A stretch of 64,000 nt of DNA from Roseivivax sp. THAF197b. Lineage in GTDB: Bacteria; Pseudomonadota; Alphaproteobacteria; Rhodobacterales; Rhodobacteraceae. The notes beneath the pieces were generated by a model. That model made no database searches. It saw only the letters and a list, made by a program, of their open reading frames with translations, and had not been told where the DNA came from. This document shows positions 8,832-17,596 of the stretch, one piece after another; within the stretch, counting starts at the first letter, position 1; each line of letters starts with the position of its first letter. A program made the position numbers and the translations under genes. The stretch covers positions 844,001-908,000 of the forward strand of contig NZ_CP045318.1 in the NCBI RefSeq assembly GCF_009363255.1, in the 5' to 3' direction.

Positions 8832-10304
8832 TTGACCGCCCACGTTTCCGTCCGCAGTCGCGATATGCGTCCTGCCCTTCGTCTGTTCTGGCTGGCCAGC
8901 CTGTCGATGATCCTCATCCTCGCGCAATCCGTCTTCTCGAGCGCGCAGGGCAATGCCCCGCGCAGCTTTGCGGACCTTGCGGACCGGATCAGCCCCTCGG
9001 TCGTCAACATCACCACCGAGACCACGGTTGCCGGTCGCACCGGGCCGCAGGGGATCGTGCCCGAAGGCTCACCGTTCGAGGATTTCTTCCGGGAGTTCCA
9101 GGATCGCAACGGGCAGGGCGACCGTCCGCGCCGGTCTTCGGCACTGGGCTCTGGTTTCGTGATCTCGGAGGATGGCTATGTCGTCACCAACAACCACGTC
9201 ATCGAAGGCGCGGACGAGATCCTGATCGAGTTCTTCTCGGGCGAGGAGCTGCGCGCGGAAGTGGTCGGCACCGATCCCAACACCGATATCGCGCTCCTGA
9301 AGGTCGAGGCTGATACGGCGCTGCCCTTCGTCAGCTTCGGCGACAGCGACACCGCGCGCGTCGGCGACTGGGTCATGGCGATGGGCAACCCGCTGGGGCA
9401 GGGCTTCTCGGTCTCCGCGGGCATTGTCTCCGCGCGCAACCGGGCGCTGTCGGGCACCTATGACGATTACATCCAGACCGATGCCGCCATCAATCGCGGC
9501 AATTCGGGCGGGCCGCTCTTCAACATGGATGGTGAGGTGATCGGCGTGAACACCGCGATCCTGTCGCCCACCGGTGGCTCCATCGGGATCGGCTTCTCGA
9601 TGGCCTCGAACGTGGTGACCCGCGTCGTCGACCAGTTGCAGGAATTCGGGGAAACCCGGCGCGGCTGGCTGGGTGTGCGGATCCAGGACGTGACCGAGGA
9701 CGTGGCAGAGGCGATGGGCCTTGCCTCGACCAATGGCGCGCTCGTCACCGATGTGCCGGAAGGCCCCGCCGCCGAGGCCGGCATGATGTCGGGCGATGTC
9801 ATCATGAAGTTCGATGGCCGCGACGTGGTCGACACGCGTGGGCTCGTGCGTCAGGTCGGCAACACCGCTGTCGGCAAAGCCGTGCGCGTGGTCGTGAACC
9901 GCGACGGCGCGACCGAGACGCTGATGGTCACGCTTGGCCGCCGCGAAGAAGCGGAAAGCGCCGAGGCGGAGACACCCGAGGCGGAGACGCCGGAAACCCC
10001 GTCCTCGGCCGATCTGCTGGGGCTGAGCCTGACCCTGCCCAATGCCGAGCTGGCAGAGGAATTCAGCTTCGACGCCGACATGACGGGTCTTGTGGTCACG
10101 TCGGTCGACGAATCCTCGGAAGCCTTTGAGAAGGGCATGCGGGCGGGCGACGTCATCACCGAAGCGGGCCGCGAGACGGTGGCCGAGATCGCGGATCTCG
10201 AAGATCGGATCGCCGCCGCGAAAGAGGCGGGCCGCAAGTCGATCCTGCTTCTGGTGCGCCGCTCCGGCGATCCCCGTTTCGTGGCGCTGACGCTCGAAGA
10301 GTAA
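8832..10304 (+). CDS. degP: Do/DegP-family periplasmic serine endoprotease
   Basis: Envelope protease/chaperone of the HtrA family. A signal sequence (LFWLASLSMILILAQSVFSSAQG, residues ~18-40) is followed by a trypsin-like domain with catalytic His122 (NNHVIEGA), Asp152 (NTDIALLKV) and Ser225 (GNSGGPLF), then two PDZ domains (GWLGVRIQDV... and a C-terminal one from about residue 390). A Glu/Ala/Pro-rich linker (EAETPEAETPETPSS) joins the PDZ domains. The start is TTG at 8832, supported by AAGGA ten bases upstream; an ATG at 8865 has no ribosome binding site. It follows the HflKC genes, giving a local cluster for membrane and periplasmic quality control. Confidence 0.95.
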   Translation: MTAHVSVRSRDMRPALRLFWLASLSMILILAQSVFSSAQGNAPRSFADLADRISPSVVNITTETTVAGRTGPQGIVPEGSPFEDFFREFQDRNGQGDRPRRSSALGSGFVISEDGYVVTNNHVIEGADEILIEFFSGEELRAEVVGTDPNTDIALLKVEADTALPFVSFGDSDTARVGDWVMAMGNPLGQGFSVSAGIVSARNRALSGTYDDYIQTDAAINRGNSGGPLFNMDGEVIGVNTAILSPTGGSIGIGFSMASNVVTRVVDQLQEFGETRRGWLGVRIQDVTEDVAEAMGLASTNGALVTDVPEGPAAEAGMMSGDVIMKFDGRDVVDTRGLVRQVGNTAVGKAVRVVVNRDGATETLMVTLGRREEAESAEAETPEAETPETPSSADLLGLSLTLPNAELAEEFSFDADMTGLVVTSVDESSEAFEKGMRAGDVITEAGRETVAEIADLEDRIAAAKEAGRKSILLLVRRSGDPRFVALTLEE

Positions 10305-10332
10305 TCGCAGCTTTCGAGATTTGGGTCAGGGG

Positions 10333-10360
10333 CAGGGCGCGGGCTTCCGCGCCCTGTTCT
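10333..10360 (+). terminator. Intrinsic terminator after degP
   Basis: A perfect 10-bp stem, CAGGGCGCGG / CCGCGCCCTG, closes a GCTT loop and is followed by a short T-rich run. It sits 28 bases after the degP stop codon. Confidence 0.75.
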
Positions 10361-10481
10361 GCATTTGGCTGCCCCTTTTTGACAGGCGACTGCCAAGCGG
10401 TCGGTTTCGGTTCGAAAGTGCGACTGACGGTCTCAAAGGACGCAGCGGTGCCTGTATCTCGGTCACACGCAGCGGCGCAGT

Positions 10482-11051
10482 CTAGCCCGCCGGGGCCTGC
10501 CTGTCCGGCGTGGCGCCATCGACTTCCACCGCGACAAGTCCCAGCTCCCGCGCGGTGTTGAGGGCAAGTTTATCGCTGTCGAGACCGCGCTCCCGCTGGA
10601 AGGCTGCGATGGCCGCTCGTGTCGGCGGGTCGAGCCGCTCTGTCACCGCGCCTCCGTAATAGCCCCGCGCCACCAACGCGCGCTGCAGCGTGGCGATGAA
10701 ATCGGGCGTGAAGGTGGGCGGGCAGGGCGCGGGGAAGCGGACCTCCTCGCGCGGGCGGACAAGTTTCGGCACGGTCGCGTTACGGTAGATCGGCGCACGG
10801 ACAAGCGTGCCGTCCTCGGCGCGGACCTCCGGGACCACCAGAACCTGACCGGGGACCTGTTCGTAGACGGCGGGCGTGCGCTCCGTCGCGTAGCAGCCGC
10901 CGGCGGGGTCGGGTCGGGAATCGTCGTCGCCAAGGCCCATCGTGTTGAAATCGGGCCGCGCGCCGCCGCCCGTCTCAGGCCCCACGGGGCTGCACGCCAT
11001 GGCCATGGCAAGACCGCCGACACAGACGGTAAGGACCGCGATGCGGGTCAT
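10482..11051 (-). CDS. Putative lipoprotein with C-terminal peptidoglycan-binding domain
   Basis: A 189-residue exported protein. The N-terminus is a short signal peptide ending AMAMAC, with Cys20 as the likely lipidated residue. The lipobox has Ala at -3, so lipidation is probable rather than certain. The middle is unstructured-looking (GGGARPDFNTMG) with a conserved-looking YRNATVPKLVRPREEVRFP segment. The C-terminal ~60 residues match a PG_binding_1 fold (FIATLQRALVARGYYGGAVTE...TRAAIAAFQRERGL). It probably anchors to or senses the cell wall. No enzymatic domain is visible. It is convergent with degP. Confidence 0.7.
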   Translation of the reverse strand: MTRIAVLTVCVGGLAMAMACSPVGPETGGGARPDFNTMGLGDDDSRPDPAGGCYATERTPAVYEQVPGQVLVVPEVRAEDGTLVRAPIYRNATVPKLVRPREEVRFPAPCPPTFTPDFIATLQRALVARGYYGGAVTERLDPPTRAAIAAFQRERGLDSDKLALNTARELGLVAVEVDGATPDRQAPAG

Positions 11052-11092
11052 GACGGGACGGGCCTCTGCTCTGCCTCTCGTTGGAGGGCAGG

Positions 11093-11494
11093 TTAGCCTG
11101 TTTCAGCCTTCTGCGAAAGCGCCTCGGGCGCGGCCAGCAAACGGTCGAGCATGGGCGAGATATCCTCGATCTCCTCGGCGATCACGTGGGTGACGCTGTT
11201 GTCGCGCTGCAGCCGTCCGGTCACCCGCAACATGCGGCCCGCGATCACCGCGCGGCGAAAGCGTTCGTAGATGCCACGCCAGACGATGACGTTCACGACG
11301 CCGGTCTCGTCCTCCAGCGTCAGGAAGATCACCCCCTTCGCGGTGCCCGGCCGCTGGCGCAGGATCACGAGCCCTGCCACGGCCACCCGCGCGCCCTGCG
11401 GCGGCAGGCCCGTCCGGTCCGCGGTCAGACAGGAGGGCGGGCGCGGCCAATCGACCGAGCCCTGGAATCTGGATGTGCTTGAGATCACCTGCAT
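11093..11494 (-). pseudogene. dnaE2: C-terminal OB-fold remnant of error-prone DNA polymerase DnaE2 (ImuC)
   Basis: From ARVAVAGLVILRQRPGTAKG through VIFLTLEDETGVVNVIVW to GRLQRDNSVTHVIAE and the following DISPML, this reading frame is a close match to the OB-fold segment near the C-terminus of DnaE2, the alpha-type polymerase of the LexA-controlled imuA-imuB-dnaE2 mutagenesis cassette. Only about 90 of the ~1,050 residues remain. The PHP, polymerase and helix-hairpin-helix parts and the basic C-terminal tail typical of the family are absent. About 35 unrecognised codons precede the match. A perfect SOS box lies just upstream of the possible ATG at 11494, leaving no room for a ribosome binding site from that start. 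Most likely a deletion relic; a small SOS-induced OB protein is the alternative. Confidence 0.72.
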
Positions 11495-11496
11495 TA

Positions 11497-11511
11497 GAAC
11501 AAATATAGAAC
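11497..11511 (-). promoter_or_regulatory. LexA (SOS) box, GTTC-N7-GTTC
   Basis: On the plus strand the site reads GAAC-AAATATA-GAAC, so GTTC-TATATTT-GTTC on the minus strand. This is an exact match to the alphaproteobacterial LexA operator (direct repeat of GTTC spaced by seven bases). It lies directly upstream of the dnaE2 remnant, as expected for the promoter of an imu cassette. Confidence 0.85.
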
Positions 11512-11590
11512 AAATGGGTCCGGATGCAATCCGCGACCTCATAACCCTTTATCCTGCCGCGGCCCTCGCCTATGTCCCACGGAAACCTAA

Positions 11591-11932
<342 letters not shown>

Positions 11933-11935
11933 TCG

Positions 11936-12643
11936 ATGCGGGGCGCGCTTCTCGCGGCGGTCCTGATCGCAAGCGCGGGATGCGCCGCCGCCAGCCAGAT
12001 CACCGCGGCGCGTTATGACGGGCCGACCACGCGGTACGCCCATGGCGTTCTGGGCGATGCGGTCGAATACGAAGACCTCGTCGTGACCCTGTCCGATGGA
12101 CGCGTCGTCACCGCCCATTGGGACGCGCCCATGGTGTTTGAGGATACCGCACCGCGTCTTGCGGATGTGGACGGCGACGGCGCCCCCGAGGTGATCACGG
12201 TCGAGACCCATGCCGAGCGCGGCGCGCGTCTGGCAATCTGGCACTGGGACGGCACCGCGCTGCGCCACCGCGCGACCGGCGATTTCATCGGCCAGACGAA
12301 CCGCTGGCTGGCCCCTGCGGGCGTCGCGGATCTGGACGGTGATGGCCGGGTCGAGATTGCCTATGTGGACCGGCCGCACCTCGCCAAGACCCTGCGCCTC
12401 TTTAATCTGGTCGGCAATGACTTGTCCGAGGTCGCGCGGGCGGAAGGGCTCAGCAATCACCGGATCGGGTGGGATTACATCATCGGCGGCGCGGCGCCTT
12501 GTGCCTCACCACCCGCCCTGATCCTCGCGCGCGGGGACTGGTCCGAGACGGTTGCGGTCACATGGAACGGCGACCGGATCGTCACCACCGCGATAGGTCC
12601 ATGGTCCCCGAGCCGGGCAGAGGCTGCGCGCACGTGCCGCTGA
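11936..12643 (+). CDS. Exported FG-GAP/VCBS-repeat protein
   Basis: A 235-residue protein with a signal peptide (RGALLAAVLIASAGCAAASQ) and two Ca-binding-like FG-GAP motifs, ADVDGDGAPEVIT near residue 75 and ADLDGDGRVEIAY near 131, typical of beta-propeller blades. A pair of cysteines near the C-terminus may form a disulfide. It starts three bases after the ferredoxin stop and is probably co-transcribed with it, although no functional connection is apparent. Similar small VCBS proteins are widespread in Rhodobacteraceae, with no assigned function. Confidence 0.75.
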   Translation: MRGALLAAVLIASAGCAAASQITAARYDGPTTRYAHGVLGDAVEYEDLVVTLSDGRVVTAHWDAPMVFEDTAPRLADVDGDGAPEVITVETHAERGARLAIWHWDGTALRHRATGDFIGQTNRWLAPAGVADLDGDGRVEIAYVDRPHLAKTLRLFNLVGNDLSEVARAEGLSNHRIGWDYIIGGAAPCASPPALILARGDWSETVAVTWNGDRIVTTAIGPWSPSRAEAARTCR

Positions 12644-12805
12644 GCCGCTGACTGCGCAACACGGGGGGCGATCACGCGCGTCGCCAATATGCTTCATCGT
12701 CTCAATGTGTCGTCGGGGGGAAGCGATCGTTCGACAAGCGGAAGCCGCTCAACGTTCATGAGGGCCGGGCGTCGACACAGGCCGGGGCGACGAAGTACCT
12801 TCGCC

Positions 12806-13540
12806 TCATGCCCCCATCCGGCGGGCCAGCCGCGCCTCAAGCTGCACCAAGGCGTCATAGATCAGCACCGCGAACAGCCCCACGATCAGACCGCCCTGCA
12901 ACACGTAGGCCGTATTGTTCGTCAGAAGTCCCGCGATGATCACCTCGCCCAAGGTGCGCGCCGCGACGGTGGAGCCGATCGTCGCGGTCCCGAGGGCGAT
13001 CACCACCGACAGGCGGATACCCGTCAGCATCACCGGGAGGGCCAGCGGCAATTCCACCCGCAGGAGACGCTGCCAGCGGTTGAGCCCGATCCCGCGTGCC
13101 GCATCCATCGTCGCGGGCGGCAGGGTGGATAGTGCCGTGATCGCATTCTCGAAAATGGGCAGCAAGCCGTAGAGAAAGAGCGCGACAAGCGTCGGACCCG
13201 CCCCGAAGCCGAGTGCCGGCACGGCAAGCGCCAGCACGGCCACGGGCGGAAAGGTCTGCCCCATATTGGTGATCGTGCGCGACAGGGGCCGGAAGGCCGC
13301 CCCGGCAGGCCTTGTGACCAGGATCGCCAGAGTGACCGCCACCAGCGTGGCCGCCGCCGTGGCGGCAAGGACGAGACCCAGATGGCTCAGCGACAGGGAC
13401 AGAAGCGAGCTGCGTTCGTAGATCACGGGCGCGCCCTCGGGCGCCAGTGGCGCGAAGACCGGTGTGAACCAGCCGGGCCGCAGCACCAGCGCCAGCAGCA
13501 GCAACACGAGCGCCGGACGCAGGAATGTGCCGATCTTCAT
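12806..13540 (-). CDS. yehW: Osmoprotectant-type ABC transporter permease (YehW-like)
   Basis: Second, smaller permease of a glycine betaine/choline-type importer, 244 residues with about six membrane helices. The coupling-loop region reads GIGLNRWQRLLRVELPLALPVMLTGIR, the EAA-type motif that contacts the ATPase. It is the last gene of a four-gene operon in the order binding protein, large permease, ATPase, small permease, identical to E. coli yehZYXW and Salmonella osmU. Its ATG overlaps the ATPase stop (ATGA). The start was placed at 13540 because longer frames are only low-complexity sequence and the hydrophobic N-terminus (FLRPALVLLLLALVL) begins there. Confidence 0.88.
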   Translation of the reverse strand: MKIGTFLRPALVLLLLALVLRPGWFTPVFAPLAPEGAPVIYERSSLLSLSLSHLGLVLAATAAATLVAVTLAILVTRPAGAAFRPLSRTITNMGQTFPPVAVLALAVPALGFGAGPTLVALFLYGLLPIFENAITALSTLPPATMDAARGIGLNRWQRLLRVELPLALPVMLTGIRLSVVIALGTATIGSTVAARTLGEVIIAGLLTNNTAYVLQGGLIVGLFAVLIYDALVQLEARLARRMGA

Positions 13541-14472
13541 GCGTGCATCTCGGCGCGGGCGCGGATCGCCTCGAAGGTCACGCGGCCTGCGGGGACGCCG
13601 TCCCGCTCCACCGGCACGGCCGACCGCCCCGTCCAAAGACAGGCCGACAGAGCATCGCGCAGGCTGGCATCGGCGGGCATGGCCGCCCCTTCGGCGGGCC
13701 CGTCCTCGAGAAGCTCCGCGAGCGGGATCAGCGACAAAAGCCGCAGCGGCCGCTCCACGTCGCCCACCATGTCGGCCACGAAACCGCTCGCAGGCTTGGC
13801 GATGATCTCGGCGGGGGTGCCATGCTGCACGAGCGTGCCGCCATCCATGACCGCGACGCGGTCGCCAAGGCGGATCGCCTCCTCCATGTCGTGTGTGACG
13901 AGCATGATCGTCGATCCGAGCGCTTTCTGGATCCGGCGCAGATCGTCCTGCGCCCGCGCCCGGATGATCGGGTCGAGCGCGCCGAAGGGCTCATCCATCA
14001 GCATGAGATCGGGGCGCGAGGCCAGGGCGCGCGCGACGCCGACCCGCTGCTTCTGACCGCCGGAGAGTTCCGACGGGAACCGGTCCCGAAACTTCGCGGG
14101 CTCCATCGAGAAGAGCGTCAGCAATTCATCGATGCGCGCGCGGATCTTTTCTTTCGGCCAATTCAGCAAGTCCGGCACCGCACCGATATTGCGCGCGACG
14201 GTGTGATGCGGGAAAAGCCCGTGCCCCTGGATCGCATAGCCGATGCGCCGCCGCAGAAGATGCGGTTTGGTGGCACTCGTCGCCTCGCCGTTGATCCGGA
14301 CCTCGCCGGATGTCGGCTCTTCCAGGCGGTTGATCATCCGCAAGAGCGTGGTCTTGCCGGACCCCGACGTGCCGACGATCACGGTGATCGTCCCGGTCTC
14401 GACGGTCATGGTCACGCTGTCCACGGCCCGCGTCGTGCCGTAAGTCTTGGTGATCTGGTCGATCTCGATCAT
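13537..14472 (-). CDS. yehX: Osmoprotectant-type ABC transporter ATP-binding protein (YehX-like)
   Basis: Energises the importer. The 311-residue protein has Walker A GTSGSGKTT (residues ~33-41), the signature LSGGQKQRVGVARAL, Walker B LMLMDEPFGALDP and the switch His in VTHD. The C-terminal ~75 residues after the nucleotide-binding domain include a single CBS-like element (ASLRDALSACLWTGRSAVPV), as in the glycine-betaine transporter ATPase subfamily, where such domains sense ionic strength. It overlaps yehW by four bases and the upstream permease by four bases, indicating tight translational coupling. Confidence 0.92.
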   Translation of the reverse strand: MIEIDQITKTYGTTRAVDSVTMTVETGTITVIVGTSGSGKTTLLRMINRLEEPTSGEVRINGEATSATKPHLLRRRIGYAIQGHGLFPHHTVARNIGAVPDLLNWPKEKIRARIDELLTLFSMEPAKFRDRFPSELSGGQKQRVGVARALASRPDLMLMDEPFGALDPIIRARAQDDLRRIQKALGSTIMLVTHDMEEAIRLGDRVAVMDGGTLVQHGTPAEIIAKPASGFVADMVGDVERPLRLLSLIPLAELLEDGPAEGAAMPADASLRDALSACLWTGRSAVPVERDGVPAGRVTFEAIRARAEMHA

Positions 14473-15569
14473 GCGGGCTCCTTCCGCGTCGGGCGGGCCA
14501 GGTCGACAAGGATGTCCATCACGATGGCCGATGTGAGTGCGAGGGCAACGGTCGGCAGCGCGCCCAAGAGGATCAGATCGGTCGCGGTCTGGTTCAGGCC
14601 CTGAAACACGAAAGTGCCGTAGCCGCCGCCGCCGATCAGGCCCGCGATGACAGCAAGGCCGATATTCTGCACCAGCACGATGCGCAGACCCGTTAGGATG
14701 ATGGGAAGGCCCAGTGGAAGCTCGACCTGCCATAGCCGCTGCGCGGGCGTCATGCCCATGCCGCGCGCTGCCTCCAGCGCCGCAGGTGGCGCGGCACCAA
14801 GTCCGGCCACCGTGTTGCCCACAACGGGCAGCAGCGAATAGAGCACCAGCGCCAGAAAGGCAGGCGCAAAGCCGATCCCGGCAATGCCGATGGCTTCCGC
14901 GCCGGGCACGGTGTCGCCCACCCAGCCCAGAATGGGGATCATCAGGCCGAACATCGCAAGCGACGGGATGGTTTGCAGAAAGCTCAGGACCGGCAGCATC
15001 GTTCCGCGCAATTGCACCCGCCTGTGGCACAGGATGCCCAGCGGGAAACCGATCAACGCCGCCATGCCGAGCGAGCCGAACGCGAGCGCCAGATGCCGCA
15101 GCGTTGCATCCGCGAAGGCGGCTTTCCGTCCCTCGAATTCCTGCAGGATCGACAGCGGTGACAGCGCGCCGGACCAGAGAATGAGGGCCAGAGCGCCCAG
15201 AACGGCGGCCAAAAGCGCCCCGCGCGCAGCAGGGCCGGGCGATAGCTGCGACAGCGCATCGGCCATCAGCAGCATCAGCACAAGGAGCAGGCACCAGAAT
15301 CCCATCGCCGGGGAGACGCGCGCATAGTCCCCTGCACCATCGAGCAGGGCAGGCCCCCCTTGCATCAGCAGCCACAGAAGTCCGGCGAGCCCGATCAGCG
15401 ATCCCGCCAGCCGCAGGCGCGGCCGGGCCGCAGGAAGGCCCAGGCAAAGGCCTGCGACGATAGCGGCCACGCCCGGCACCGTCACGCCAAGCGCATCCAC
15501 GGCCCATGCCGGAACGCCGTCGCCAGCCACGATCCGGTTGGCGGCCAGCGTCATGAACGGCAGCAGCAA
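14469..15569 (-). CDS. yehY: Osmoprotectant-type ABC transporter permease, large subunit (YehY-like)
   Basis: Roughly 370-residue permease: an N-terminal set of extra helices precedes the canonical BPD_transp_1 domain (LRHLALAFGSLGMAALIGFPLGIL onward) with the ATPase-contact motif ARGMGMTPAQRLWQVELPLGLPIILTGLR. The extended N-terminus is the hallmark of YehY versus YehW. The start is uncertain: the TTG used here cuts into the first membrane helix, and the in-frame sequence upstream (GILFALLGLGA) is clearly part of it. No ATG, GTG or TTG exists upstream before a stop. A CTG at 15654-15656 that overlaps the preceding stop codon is the best candidate. Confidence 0.85.
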   Translation of the reverse strand: MLLPFMTLAANRIVAGDGVPAWAVDALGVTVPGVAAIVAGLCLGLPAARPRLRLAGSLIGLAGLLWLLMQGGPALLDGAGDYARVSPAMGFWCLLLVLMLLMADALSQLSPGPAARGALLAAVLGALALILWSGALSPLSILQEFEGRKAAFADATLRHLALAFGSLGMAALIGFPLGILCHRRVQLRGTMLPVLSFLQTIPSLAMFGLMIPILGWVGDTVPGAEAIGIAGIGFAPAFLALVLYSLLPVVGNTVAGLGAAPPAALEAARGMGMTPAQRLWQVELPLGLPIILTGLRIVLVQNIGLAVIAGLIGGGGYGTFVFQGLNQTATDLILLGALPTVALALTSAIVMDILVDLARPTRKEPA

Positions 15570-15652
15570 CGCCCCGAGCCCGAGCAGCGCGAAGAGGATG
15601 CCGGGCCGGGACAGACCGTCCTGAGCGCGCGGCCCGGCTATTTCGGTGACGC

Positions 15653-16558
15653 TCAGTCCAGCACTCCCGCCTCGGTCAGGTAGTCACGCGCCACGGCTTC
15701 GGCGGGCTCGCCGCCGACCTGGATGCGGCCGTTCAGCGATTGCAGTGTCTGCATGTCGAGCGCGCCGAAGATCGGGTTCAGCACGTCTGGAATCGAAGGA
15801 TATTCCTCCAGGATTTCGGCGCGGACGATGGGGCTCGGCTCGTAGACCGGCTGCACGCCCTGGTCGTCCTCCATGACCACGAGGCCCGTTGCGCCGACAC
15901 CGCCATCGGTGCCGTAGACCATCGCGGCATTCACGCCCGACGTGCCCCGCGCGGCGGCCTGAATCGTCGCGGCCGTATCGCCGCCCGACAGGATCACGGT
16001 CTGGTCCTCGCTCAGCTCGAAGCCATAGGTGTCCTGCATGGCAGGCAGCACCGCGGGCGAGGAGACAAACTCGGTCGAGGCGGCCAGCTTGACCGACCCG
16101 CCATCCGCGACCCAGGCGCCGAAATTGGACATGGTGGTCAGATCGTTCTCTTCCGCGACGGGGCCGGTCACCGCGATGGCCCAGGTGTTGTTGGCGGGCG
16201 CAGGCGCGAGCCAGGTGACGTTGTTGGCCTCCGCGTCGAGCTCGGCCGCGCGGGCATAAGCGGCGTCTGCATCCTTCCAGACCTCGCTCTCGGCTTCGTT
16301 GAAGAAGAACGCCGCGTTGCCGGTATATTCGGGATAGATGTCGATCTGGCCCGCAAGCAGGGCCTCGCGCACGACCTGCGTGCCGCCCAGTTGCAGCCGC
16401 CGTTCGACCGGCAGGCCCGCATCTTCGAGCGCGAGAGCGATGATATTGCCCAGGAGGCCGCCCTCGGTATCGATCTTGGAGGAAACGGTGATGTCGGCCT
16501 GTGCGGTGGCGGCAATCGTGCCGAAAAGGCCGGTGGCGAGGATCAGGCGGGTGTTCAT
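15653..16558 (-). CDS. yehZ: Osmoprotectant-type ABC transporter substrate-binding protein (YehZ/OsmF-like)
   Basis: Periplasmic binding protein of 301 residues with a cleavable signal peptide (RLILATGLFGTIAATAQA). The family signature is clear: ITVSSKIDTEGGLLGNII near the N-terminus and GQIDIYPEYTGNAAFFF around residue 70, as in OpuAC/YehZ proteins. The ligand is likely a quaternary amine or a related compound; homologues of the Yeh type bind betaine weakly, so the true substrate is open. It leads the yehZYXW operon; the 260-bp gap before it should hold the promoter. The ATG at 16558 has AGGAG at good spacing. Confidence 0.92.
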   Translation of the reverse strand: MNTRLILATGLFGTIAATAQADITVSSKIDTEGGLLGNIIALALEDAGLPVERRLQLGGTQVVREALLAGQIDIYPEYTGNAAFFFNEAESEVWKDADAAYARAAELDAEANNVTWLAPAPANNTWAIAVTGPVAEENDLTTMSNFGAWVADGGSVKLAASTEFVSSPAVLPAMQDTYGFELSEDQTVILSGGDTAATIQAAARGTSGVNAAMVYGTDGGVGATGLVVMEDDQGVQPVYEPSPIVRAEILEEYPSIPDVLNPIFGALDMQTLQSLNGRIQVGGEPAEAVARDYLTEAGVLD

Positions 16559-16821
16559 GGGAAATCTGCTCCTGGCAAACTGTAAGTTGAAACGCCGTTG
16601 AGCGTTGGTTCCTTTGGCGATGTAGGCGGATGCGCCGCAGCGCCAAGCCTCGTGTCGTCGAAGCGGGGGTATGCGGGGCATGCGGACCTTCGGGCAGGGG
16701 GCTCGGCGCCGCGTTTGCGGAGACTGGCTATGGTGCTCATGGTGAGCCCCTTCGCGCGGGCATCTATGCCGCAGGACTGCCGGTGAAAGGCGCCGCGGCT
16801 TGGGGCCAAGTTCCGGCCCGC

Positions 16822-17484
16822 TCACCGCACCGGATCGAGCAGCGCATCGCCCAGCGTGCAATCGCGAACCACGTCACGTCCGCAGGGCACGGGCTCCAGT
16901 GTGCGCGACAGGCAAAGCCGTGCTTCCTGGATGCGGCCCGACCGGCAGGTGATGGTCAGCATGTCCGGCTCAAGATCGGGATTGTCCTTCAGAAACGCCT
17001 CCTCCACGACGGAGGCGGGCAGGGTGACGGGATCGGTGAGCCGCGTGAAGATCTCGGGCAGGACCACGGCATCGAACGCCGTTTCGGCGGTCTCGTAATA
17101 GGCCGCCGCGGAAAGGCCCGAACAGGTGCCGTGCTTTTTCCATTGATGCCAGGCCAGCCCCGACGTGCCCATCACATTCGCCATGTCTTGCGTCATCGAG
17201 CGCGGGGGCGGCGCATGCGGCGTGCGGCAATAGGAGGGCCATCCCTCCTCGAATTGCGGCCAGAGACCATGCAGGATCCAGCCCGCATCGCGTTCGGGTG
17301 CGCATTGCGGCGAGCGGCGGGCGTCCCCTTCCAGCGCGCACCAGGTGGGCGACCAGGTCATGGACAGGACGTAATAGTCGAAGTCTCCCGCGATCTCGCC
17401 CTCGGCCTGCGTCTGGCCGGGCGCGGCCAGAGCCAGGATTGCCGCGCAGGCGACGCCCGCGATTTTCTCTTTCAACTTGTCCAT
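16822..17484 (-). CDS. Secreted ribonuclease T2 family protein
   Basis: A 220-residue protein with a signal peptide (residues ~1-27, ending TQAEG). CAS-I reads WILHGLWPQ with the catalytic His72, and CAS-II reads WHQWKKHGTC with His113 and His118. The position that is usually Glu in CAS-II (HEWxKHGTC) is Gln114 here, so activity could be altered. Cysteines are abundant, consistent with disulfides in a periplasmic enzyme that degrades RNA to 2',3'-cyclic nucleotides and 3'-nucleotides. The start at 17484 gives a compact signal peptide; upstream in-frame residues look non-coding. Confidence 0.85.
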   Translation of the reverse strand: MDKLKEKIAGVACAAILALAAPGQTQAEGEIAGDFDYYVLSMTWSPTWCALEGDARRSPQCAPERDAGWILHGLWPQFEEGWPSYCRTPHAPPPRSMTQDMANVMGTSGLAWHQWKKHGTCSGLSAAAYYETAETAFDAVVLPEIFTRLTDPVTLPASVVEEAFLKDNPDLEPDMLTITCRSGRIQEARLCLSRTLEPVPCGRDVVRDCTLGDALLDPVR

Positions 17485-17596
17485 GCCGTGACTATATAGC
17501 CTCCAAGTTCCCCGACAATGGTGACTGTCCCGGCCCGCCGGGACCCGGCAGGGCCCAGGCCCCGCCCGCCCTGAGAGATATGTGAAGGAGAGTTTT

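Noticed and set aside
11093..11542. Longer start (11542) for the DnaE2 segment
   Set aside because: It would translate through the SOS box and the promoter; homology starts only after about codon 50.
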